From positions 144,169,950 to 144,233,949 of the forward strand of contig CP136063.1 of NCBI GenBank assembly GCA_032622095.1: DNA of 64,000 nt, given 5' to 3'. Below, one piece after another: positions 12,501-24,400 of the stretch. Positions within the stretch are counted from its first letter, which is position 1; every line of letters begins with the position of its first letter. The notes below the pieces were generated by a model. The model searched no databases. It was not told where the DNA came from and saw only the letters and a program-made list of their open reading frames with translations. A program made the position numbers and the translations under genes. This stretch comes from Siphonodentalium dalli (lineage: Eukaryota; Mollusca; Scaphopoda; Gadilida; Siphonodentaliidae).

Positions 12501-15490
12501 TCACACGATTGACACACCAATTGAGGTATATGGTTTCCAGAAAGAACCTATGAAGCGATCAACATTTGGATCACTCGGGAAAGATTTAACAGTAATGAAG
12601 AAACAAAAGAAATGATTTTTATATTATTTTAAACGGCTATTTTCAAGGCCACTTAAAATTCACGAAAGATACGCTCTGTATTATTATGCTATATGATGAT
12701 CGTATTATAGATATGAAGGGTGGTAGTGGGTTTTTTTTATTGTTAGGGAAGTATTCTTTGATAAATTATGTGAACATTCTCTCCAAGTTCATGATGAATG
12801 ATTTTGGTTTGGAGAAATTATGAGAACATTCTCTCCAAGTTCAGGAAGAATGAACAAATCGTACAGTAGCAATAGTAGAGCGTATCTTTTTAAAAATTTG
12901 TGAGGTCATGAAAAGGGCCGTTTTTGGATGGTTTCAAAAGAAACCGCAGGATGAGTTTGGGTTTGAATACAGCTGAAAGTGGTTTTGGGAACGTCGCAAC
13001 CAAATGGCACAATTGCACGGCTAGCCTGTCTGTATCCCCCAGAGCGGTAAGAATTCGTAAACTCTATGCCCTGAGAAGATTATGATAGACCGCTGCAGTG
13101 ATGTAGCCGCGAGTCGCACCATCAATCGTGACGTCCCCACGTTTTCACCGGCGGTGTATACACTGGTTGTTGATCCGTTCCAGTGGAGTCGACATTTGCG
13201 TTGTTGCAGGAACATGGTCGTACTGCACATCAATAGTCTTGAGAAATTCCGTTACTGGATCCATGTTTCAAAATAACGCTAACGTTACAATTTACGCATG
13301 TAATAACGTTAACATCTTCGAGGATCAAATATATGGGATGCGCGGGCCTCGTTGACGACGTCATGCGTTTTTCTGCCAATTTTCCCCGAACGTCAAATCA
13401 GGTGTGTTTCTTTTTTGTCAAAAACATCATATTTCTATGAATAAAACACCGATTTGACTCCGGAAAATTTTATCTGTACCATTTTACCATTATCTCATAA
13501 CATATTTCACTAAAAGGTAACTTCTACGAGTATATTTTACAACACTAGCGTCTTCGAATTTATTCGAAGACTTTCGCTTTTGTTAAAAATGCACTGGTAA
13601 AGTAGCACAATTTACCAATGCATCTATTTTTGCTCGGTATTATTCTAAGTTCAGTGTGTACAGCGAAGGGGGACGCCCTTCGCTTACCACACTGCCATTA
13701 GAATCCGAGAAAAAATCGATACATTAGTAGATTGTGCTCTTTTCTGTCAAAACCCTTCGAAGCGCTCACCTTACTCTTTGGAATCTAGCACAACCTCTGG
13801 TCCCACCCCCTCGCTCGGGCCCACTCTGGCCCATGGGCCAAAGTGGCTGCCCCGGGTAAACAAACTTGCTGGGGGCGGCCACTCTATGGTGGCCAGAGTG
13901 GCCCCAAGCGAGGGGTTGGGATTTTTCTGGCCCACCGCCTCGCTCGGGGCCACTCTGGCCCATGGGCCAGAGTGGCCGACCCAGAAATTTTGGACCGACG
14001 AGCCCGACCCTGGGCGGCCTCTCTGGCCCACCCCCTCGCTGTCGGCCACTCTGGCTTATGGGCCAGAGTGTCGACGAGCAAGGGGTGGGCCAGAGTGGCT
14101 GCCAATACTACTACTATTGGGACACCACGTCGATGGTCTAGGACAACATTTGGATTTGGTGGTTCCGTCGTATTGATTGGGACACTCATATATTGGTGTC
14201 TGGATACTATATGAATGGTTTGTAACTCTGTATATGGTTTGGTACCGGTACACTCGTTATGTGTCTTGGGATACTCATTTGATGTGTTCTGAATCTAGTT
14301 GTCGGCTTTGAAAGGTAAACGTTGGCATATATATGCATAATGCTATAAATGTATTCGATATGTGAAGATTTAGTAAAATAAAATTAATAAAACACTTCAA
14401 TTATTGACTTTCGATTGCAATTTACGCCGTCATTTTGAAGACTTTTGAGACACCGAATTGTCAAATACTCGGGATATGACTTAGTATTATCGGATTAGGA
14501 TTGCAAATAATAAATGATGGTGCAACGTACTAGCTACTAACGCCTATTACTTTCGTATAAATGGAAACGATCTGGTGAATTTTAGCGTAAAATGATAATG
14601 TTTACTACTTCTGGTTGCATTTTGTGCGCCATTTTGGAATTACGTTTTTATTGCAGGTTACTGCCACGTGTATATCTTTAGACAACATTGAACTGAGTGG
14701 GAGTTTGCTCCCGGAAATGGCGACCATCTTGACCGCCATATTACCTGGGACATACACTGCCACCTTGTTACGTCGAAATAGTTTGAGCGTTCGAATATAA
14801 AAGTGAATCATGTTTAATCGTTTACCGACCTGGATCCCTGAAAAAATGTTTTCAGCGTTTTACCCAAAAATAACGACTTCCCCTCCCTGAAAGGCATGGG
14901 TATATTAGATATGATTTAGTATCGATGAATAGTTCTGTATACCGCTATTTTGATCAACTTTGCCCACTAGATATATTTAAAATGATTATGACGATGGTCC
15001 TGAAATTTGTGCAGGTGTATGTAATCTGATCTGGATGTTCTTTGCATTGAGATCTGATTATTGCATGAACACCTACTTGTCTTACGGTTTTTGGCTACCT
15101 CTGGTAATAACTGTGATAATGTATTTACAGTCGTATCACAACTGTAAGCAATTAAACAATCATTCCGTGGACCGTGGTAAATTGCCCGGTGTGAATTATC
15201 ATTTTCATTTGTATTATTATTTCAACGCTTTTGTACTACTTTTCGCCATGTTTGCTATTTTATTGTTTATTCATTATGTATTCTCAGCAACCTGTCCTTA
15301 TATATGGATGTTCTTGCTAACAAATTCTATTCTATTCTATTCTATTGGATGTTATTGTGTGGTCATAGTGGTCATAGTAAGCTAATTCTGAATGGTGTTC
15401 GGCAACCACAGTTCGGAAATCGATCAAACATTCACGGCATTCCTATGTATTCTGCTAAATCTTCAATACTGGAGGCAATAAAGATATATG

Positions 15491-15560
<70 letters not shown>

Positions 15561-18500
15561 CATATATCATTATTGCCTCCAGTATTGAAGATTTAGCAGA
15601 AGACATAGGATACATGAATAACATATATACAATTAGCAATCAAGAAGACGTAATGAAAAGACAGGCAAGAGAACAATCGACCGAGGAAAAGGATATCATT
15701 CTAATTGTATGTACATGAACACGAGCTTACATAATTATGTCAGAGACCATATCTACAGACAACACACACCCTCTCGACCACACCCGTACGCAAACACAAT
15801 CTAACACATTACGCAGACACACACAATCGTACATACATACGCTAGGATGTACTGTCACAACAGCACTCCGTCAAGCTCATTCACATATGGCAAGAGCATA
15901 GCATTGCCTTTTTCCCCACATATGCTCTGATTAAGATTTTTTCATGAAAATATCTATATCGATCATATCGGATATCTAAGTAACGTATATCCATTTGTTT
16001 GGTTAACATTTGTCTATTTACACATCGCTTCAATTGCAAATTATATGCAGTTGGTTGACATCTATAGTCTCGCAGGAATGATTCCCGCAACATATTTATA
16101 AGTATATGCGAACTCTTATTCGGTTTCGATATGGTGACTCTAAAGTCATCTGACCTCCTGGGGTGCTATTCACCAAGCGAGACTATTTTATAAACCAGGT
16201 AGTTTATATGGTAGCGGCTGAACGCAAAGGTATCTTTGCTTTAGCGCAACGACACACGCTGTCGATGGTGTGATTGATCCAATCTATCAGATTTGTCACC
16301 TATCAATTGACGCCGTCTTGCGACTAATTCATGAACACTCACCGGCCACAATCGGCATGTATAGCGGTATAATTTTTGGGTATAATTGTGTGGAGACTCA
16401 TGCTTGCGTTTATATATCTGCAGAATGAGTTTCAATGATATTAGTGAGTTTTTTAAATTAGCACAGTGTGAAAATGAAGAGCCAAGAAGATAACGTCTCA
16501 GAAGAATTTTTTTTGTGTTTTGGTTCTGTTTGGATATTTCCCTGCTATTTCCAAAGAAATTTCTTTCCATGCATCATTTTTCCGGCGCTGGTGAATGGTG
16601 CCGGTTTCTTTGTTCTTTAATATTTTGATTCTTCTCTCCACAATGCCCAAAAATGTGTTACGCTCGTCGGCAGTGGGGGGGGGGGGGGGGGGGTCTGGAA
16701 AACAATTACACATATAGGGCCCAAAAAGTTTTTTTCCGACCCCGAGGGGCCCACCACCCCATTTGTGCAAATTTGTTCCTCCAAATGTTAGGGACCCACC
16801 CCCTTTCTCATGTTTTTATCAAAATTTCAGAGTTTTTTAGCCGTTCTTCAATAACTGTGTTAACTGCCTTTCAATCCCATTACACTATCCTCTTTTGGTG
16901 CAAAGTGTGTAAAATTAAGACTAAAGCAATAACATCCTTAATCGGTAAAGCAAAGGTCAGAAAAACGAAAAATAAACTGTATTTCCAGGTGTTTCCCCGT
17001 GTTTCCAGTATCTAACAACAATAATAAAGCATTGTGTAGGTACACTGTACGTCACAAATTGCCATAGACCGCATTATAGCCTTAATATATCGAGCGTGTT
17101 AGTCTGACAGAGAACACTGGCCAGTGTAAATAGTGGTAAACAGGTCAGGGGTTCTACAATTATTTGTGCATGATCACAGAACTCTTTAGTCTTATTCACC
17201 GGGGTGGGTGAGGAGGGGAATTGTTTTGATTAGGTATAATACACATAGATATATGGTTATTATACCCCCGATATTAGTCGGCGGGTATATAGTTGACGTC
17301 TCGAGCCGTCCGTGTGTCCGTCCGTACAAACATTTTGCATCATAACTCAAGAGTCGGTTGTCATATTTTGATGCTCTATGACATGTGACGGACCAGAAAT
17401 GAGGAACGAATATGCATAATATCACGGATTGTGAGTACCAATGCCTACCAGAGTTATCCATAGGCCCTGTTTATGAAATTAAATCCGTAAAAAGTTTTTG
17501 CCATATAAGTTGAAGTGTGGGTTGTCGAATTTTGAAGTGGTTTGGTATGGTGATAGACCTGAATGATACGGGAAGGATGTGTGCAGATATTACTGCATAT
17601 CACAGGTTTTGCCTGTCGATGCATACCAGAGCTACCAACTTGGTTCCATCCGTAAACACATTTTGCATTATTATAACTCAACCATGTGTATGTATATTTG
17701 TGCACTAGAGTCTGCAGTTTAGTCTCAGTCAGATTATATTCTTGATTTTAGTTTGAACTTTGAAGACATTGAAGAATGTCATTTCTCAAAGCATCTGAAT
17801 GCGTCACATTATTTCAGGTCATCTATTTGTAAGCGATAACAGTATACAATTAGTATTGTAGTTTAGTCTTGTTGAGCAGTATTTGAGCTTCAAGATGAAG
17901 TTCGTAAATTCAAGGAGAATAGCGTCACCTTCAGTTGGGATTGTCTGAACAATAAACAGTAACGGCCATTCATCATAACCAATTCAGTTTTATATGGATA
18001 AGTGCTGCAAATTAACATTACTTGCAATCATTAAAAAGATGAGAAATAACCAGAAGGAATGAATTTGATTGCATGCCAGAACAAGACAGTATTTCAGACA
18101 TTAGAAATTTATGAGACACCCTTTTCAATTTCATGTTATGCAACAATCGGGTCAATGATATCTAGTCATCATTGAGTATTCACCATGTAGTATTTGTGAT
18201 ACAGTTTTATTTTATTTTATTACTTTTATTCGGGTAATACAACTGGGTAATACATTAATTTTTGTTACTAAATTACGGTTTTCCACTGAGAAGTGGGACG
18301 GGATCCTGTGAAATCCAGAATGTTGCTGAATCTGAGGCTAAATAGTCACTATAGCTGTCTATATAGCCATATGCCAACAAACATGATACTAACATGCTTA
18401 CAAACAACATTACATGGTCAGTACTTGTAAATTGTTTTTAAAAAACCCATTTTGGAAAAAAATGTACAAGCCCCTGGAACACCCACCCACCCCGGCCCTA

Positions 18501-21373
18501 TATACGGTTTTTTTTGTAGACCCCCTCATATCGTCGATGGTATATTTTGCCCCACGTCCTTTTCCTCGGTTGCTCATTGTTGAAATGTGTACAAACGTGT
18601 ACTGTTACACACAGCATGTTTATGTGACCGGTGGTCAATCTATGATTAAAGCCAATCACCTTGATTGGATAATCCTATATGGCGCAGCGATGTCTTCCCA
18701 TCGATATGTCCACCGACAGCTTCGCATTGAGCGTCGCCTCGTAAAACTACCTGGACTATATTATAAACCCAGCCGGTGAATAGCACCCCAGGGGTGCTAT
18801 TCACCGGCTGGGTTTATAATATAGTCCAGGTAGTTTTACGAGGCGACGCTCAATGCGAAGCTATCGGTGGACATATCGATGGGAAGACATCGCCGCGCGG
18901 TATAGGATTATCCGATCAAGGCGATTGGCGTCAATCATAGATTGACCATCGGTCACATAAACATGCTGCGTGTAACAGTACACGTTTGGTTCATTTCAAC
19001 AATGAGCAACCGAGGAAAATTACGTGGGGCAAAATATACCACCGACGACATGGGGGGTCTACAAACAAAATTCAGTATATAGGGCCGGGGTGGGTGGGTG
19101 GTTCAGAGGCCGAAACAATCGTGCTTGTAAATTTACAAGTACTGACCATGTAATGTTGTTTGTAAGCATGTTAATATCATTTTTGTTGGCATATGGCTAT
19201 ATAGACAGCTATAGTGACTAATATAGCCTCAGATTTAGCAACCTTCTGGATTTCACAGGATCCCGTCCTACTTCACAGTGGAAAACCGTAATTTAGTAAA
19301 AAAAAATATATATATTACCCAGTTGTATTACCCGAATAAAAGTAATAAAATAACAAAAAACTGTATCACAAATACTACATGGTGAATACTCAATGATGAC
19401 TAGATATCATTAACCCGATTGTTGCATAACATGAAATTGAAAAGTATATCTCATAAATTTCTAATGTCTGAAATACTGTCTTGTTCTGGCATGCAATCAA
19501 ATTAATTCCTTCTGGTTATTTCTCATCTTTAATGATTGCAAGTAATGTTAATTTGCAACACTTATCCAAATAAAACTGAATTGGTTATGATGAATGACCG
19601 TTACTGTTTATTGTTCAGACAATCCCAACTGAAGGCGACGCTATTCTCCTTGAATTTACGAACTTCATCTTGAAGCTTAAATACTGCTCAACAAGACTAA
19701 ACTAAAATACTAATTGTATACTGTTATCGCCTACAAATAGATGAATTGAAATAATGTGATGCATTCAGATGCTTTGAGAAATGACATTCTTCAATGTCTT
19801 CAAAGTCAAACTAAAATCAAGAATAACATCTGACTGAGACTATACTGCAGACTCTAGTGCACAAATATACATACAAATGGTTGAGTTATAATAATGCAAA
19901 ATGTGTTTACGGATGGAACCAGGTTGGTAGCTCTGGTATGCATCGACAGGCGAAACCTGTGATGTGCAGTAATATCTGCATACATCCTTCCCCTATCATT
20001 CAGGTCTATCACCATACCAAACCACTTAAAAAATTCGACAACCGACACTTCAACTTATAATGCAAAAACTTTGTACGGACTGAATTTCATAAACAGGGCC
20101 GATGGATAACTCTGGTAGGCATTGGTGCTCACAATCCGTGATATTATGCATATTCGTTCCCCATTTCTGGTCCGTCACATGTCATAGAGCACCAAAATAT
20201 GACAACCGACTCTTGAGTTATAACGCAAAATGTTTGTATGGACGGACGCATGGACGGCTCGAGACGTCAACTATATACCCGCCGACTAATATCGGGGGTA
20301 TAATAACCATATATCTATGTGTATACCTAACCAAAACAATTCCCCTCCTCACCACCCCGGTGGATAAGACTAAAGAGTTCTTTGATCATGCACAAATAAT
20401 TGTAGAACCCCTGACCTGTTTACCACTATTTACACTGGCCAGTGTTCTCTGTCAGACTAAACACGCGCGATATATTAAGGCTATTATGCGGTCTGGGGAA
20501 ATTTGTGACATACAGTGTACATACACAATGCTTTATTATTGTTGTTAGATACTGGAAAAACAGGAAACACCTGGAAATAAAGTTTATTTTTCGTTTTTCT
20601 GACCTGTGATTTACCGATTAAGCATGTTATTGCTTGAGTCTTAATTTTACACAGTTTGCACCAACAAAGGATAGTGGAATGGGATTGAAAGGCAGTTAAC
20701 ACAGTTATTGAAGAACGGCTGAAAAAAACTCTTGAAATTTGGATAAAAACATGAGAAAGGGGGTGGGTCCCTAACATTTGGAGGAAAAAATTTGCAGAAA
20801 TGGGGTGGTGGGTTCTTTGAAAATGGCAAGGAAATATCCAAACAGAACCAAAACACAAACAAAATTCTTCTGAGACGTTATCTTCTCGGCTCTTCATTTT
20901 CACACTGTGCTAATTAAAAAACCTCATTAATATCAATGAAACTCATTCTGCAGATGCATAAACGCCAGCATGAGTCTCCACACAATTATACCAAAAAATT
21001 ATACCGCTATACATGCCGATTGTGGCCGGTGGGTGTTCATGAATTAGTCGTGAGACGGCGTCAATTGACAAGTGACAAATCTGATAGATTGGATCAATCA
21101 CACCATCGACGGCGTGTGTCGTTTGCGCTAAAGCAAAGATACCTTTGCGTTCAGCCGCTACCAAATAAACTACCTGGTTTATAAAATAGTCTCGCTTGGT
21201 GAATAGCACCCCAGGTATCTTAACACCGTCACCGTTTGATGGACGGGTTTACCTGAGTGAAACTAATTACCTAAAATTAGCCTTCTACAGTTATATTGTA
21301 TTGTATATATATGTCACCAGATAATTTGTGTATATACATTGTATCATATTGTCTCCATATTTGGAGGAATAAA

Positions 21374-21467
<94 letters not shown>

Positions 21468-24400
21468 ATTGCATGATTTGCAGTTATGGGTTCTGTTCTG
21501 TTCATATAATCCGAGTATAGCTGCCCGTGTTTGGTTTTGTAGATTTAGACCAATGCTTATTAGAAGTGGACCACGTTTCGGATATTTGTTGCTTTGTTTG
21601 TTTGTTTGTTTGCTATATCATCGTTAATATGTGTAGGCCCGTATATATTAATTAATACACAAATAATATAAAATATAGAAAAAGTCCATATTCGTGTACG
21701 AATCCAGGGAACAAATAATTAATAGAAATTAACCTTTCAGAAGTGTGAAGTACTTGAGTCTAGATTCGGCAAAGGCCCGCTCCTTACTGTCGACGGCATC
21801 CTTGCCCTTGTACGTATCATACATATTCATCATGAATAGAACCTGGCTCTCGTCTCCGTGCTCCGTCGCCGCCTGTATCCACTTTCGAAGTTTCCTCTGT
21901 TTCGCCGTCTGGATACATATAACATGCATGTTCCGTTCATATAAATCATAACAAATCAGAATAAAGGAATAAGAAATTAACATGACAATGTGGTATATAC
22001 CTAAAAAAAACAACAGCTATGTAGGCCATTTAAATAAAAGGCGACCAAGTGAGCTGATGTATTTCTAAACCATGGCACACACTCACATTAAGACATTGAA
22101 CTCGGAAAGAAGCCACGCGTTCTAAATCGAATGTATTCCGTTCTGTTAACAAAGAGTTCCCACCTAAACAAATATATGTTTGGGGTACCAGACAAGAATT
22201 TCTGACCCAATCAGTTGGTATCAGACTCAAATTATTTTGGAATGATTCCATTCTAATTAGATCTTTTGTTGGTTTATATCGATTCAGTTTATTTTTAGAT
22301 TCCGCCCGTTCTATGAAAACTTGTCGAAACAACTTGTTAGAAACATTTACGTCTTTATTCTTCACTCTGAACCTCGATATCCCCTTCCATATCTCGTTTG
22401 TAGAATAGCACAAACACCAGTTACGTGTTTCATACCGGTTAAGAAATATTGTGGTTGGTTTTACTGGAGAAAGTGTATGATGTAAATATATAATTGCAAA
22501 GAATTGGGTTCTATTTTAATTGAAATGGTTGCAGTTCACCCCGCGAGCAAGCTGTCACTCGCGTGTGCGGGAAATGGCCCAGAACATATTCAGAGAGAAG
22601 ATTGTGCAGGTAACACTGTCTTGGGACTTCAGTGGACATTCGCGATGATACATATGTACTTATTCTAGTATTTAAAAAGGTCAAAGGCGCGTGTAAAGAT
22701 TCGAACCATCACAATAGCAAGGAAACCACACATGCATGTGCGCGAAATAGCGAGAATGCGGCAAACATGACATGTATATAGTTCTCGATATTATAACAAG
22801 AAATTCAATTAATTGAGGAAAAACACCCACTGTCCTGAGTGGTATTGATAAGCTATCAGGGGGGGGTCCAACAGCTTGAATGTGGGAATAACCCACCATT
22901 TATGGTAGGTATTCAACCAGGCAGCTTCTCAATTGATGACTGATGTACATATACAGTACACACAAATAGTAATAACAATTAACGTTATGATTTTGAAACT
23001 AACCCTGCTAGAATATTAACGGTAAGGTGATATTAACTACTACGAGCACTATTAATAATAATAGTACTATTCTATTATACTATATGTGGGCATGATGTAT
23101 GGAAATATTAAAGGACAAACCAATAGTTACAATACAATTATAGCTTTTTTTTTAATTAAGCGCAAGAAGAGCTAATTGTGCTTAAGCACAATAAGGGATG
23201 TTCCTTATTACGCTTATAAGCTCAATAAGGGAATCTCTATTGTGCTTAAATGCAATAAGGGAATATTCAAATTGCGCTGATAAAGCCCAATAATGAATCT
23301 CTTAATAAGGAATAAAATATTATATATAGTACATAAACTACTTATAATTCAGGTGGTGTAGTCCATCTCCATGGTACAATGGGTGGAACAAATATAGGAT
23401 TATTCTACTATTTGCAGAAGGGTGATCTAATGATAGAGATATTAATTGTATTTAAGTGCAATGGGAAGTAATTGCGGTTAAGCATAATAAGGAATGTCTT
23501 ATTGCATTCTCATTGGGCTTAAGCGCAATTAGAAATTCCTTAAGTTATTGCGGTTAATCGAAATTGTCTATTAAATGTCAATTTTGTTTCCCATAGAGAT
23601 CACCAATGATGTCTATGCGCAAGTGACCGACGCCAATCTTCTCTGTTGGGATTCCAATTGTTGGCTTATTAAAGATGCACCTATGCTGAAGATACAGTCG
23701 CGCTCAAAATGCGCTCCCGTACATGTAGGTCGGCTTTTGGCCCCAAGTGAATTAAAATGTCATTGAAATAATCGGTTTCTCCCCATAAACATCCATATAT
23801 TCAAAATACATGTTTTTGGAGCAGAATTAGGTAGTCCATATTGGACGCCATCATGGAATTTAATTTTTTTGGTTTAATTTTCAGACATATTTAGTAGTTA
23901 TGTGGATGGAGTTATCATTAACCCTTTGAACCCTGGCGCCCCACAGTGATCGACACCCTGACCCGGGGCTCCAAGTGGTATGTCCGCTTAAATTATATAG
24001 TTTCTAGTAGCATGGTGTTGATTATGTTCAAATAGCGACACCGGTCTGAAACTTTACAGGTTTGTCCCCCATGGATCAGCGATCATTATAAGATCGCGGG
24101 ACTTTAATGCCTCGCGGCAACTCCTTGGTAACGGTTACTAGGCAACTACCCGGAATTGACTGGAAAATGTAAATATAGCTTATAGCGTCGTAATTCAACC
24201 TCAGTGATTGCGTTTTTTGATGCAGGTACTACCCTAACGTGAAATTTGAGATATACCCGACCAGAATAGTGAACCAAATATCCCATTTAAGGGTAGCAAC
24301 GGTTGCTAAGCAAATACCACAACTGATCGAATGACATAATTGCACTAACCATTCAGTGGTATGTTTTGCCTTAATTTAGACAGCGTCTAGTCGCATGGTG

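Larger units (their letters stand above)
10590..14330. repeat. Degenerate ~30-bp minisatellite that reverses orientation near 11050
   Basis: From about 10590 to 11050 the unit reads approximately GAGTGTCCCAAACCATCCAA. From about 11060 to 11758, and again from 14122 to 14330, it reads the reverse complement (TTGGGACACTCATTGGATGG). Units are diverged and vary around 30 bp. The Polinton-like element at 11765-14115 interrupts the second block. Confidence 0.65.

Noticed and set aside
13766-14253. Several overlapping frames on both strands in GC-rich sequence
   Set aside because: They lie in the GC-rich TIR of the Polinton-like element, which is stop-poor; no conserved protein.
15035-15385. Hydrophobic 116-codon frame suggesting a membrane protein
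   Set aside because: AT-rich sequence gives hydrophobic frames by chance; no homology pattern, no splice context.
20102-20548. 148-codon frame with a mirrored partner at 17192-17461
   Set aside because: Both come from the non-coding ~190-bp internal units of the palindrome arms; no protein family pattern.
22690-22710. B-box-like GATTCGAACC suggesting a tRNA or SINE
   Set aside because: No A box at the right distance and no cloverleaf.
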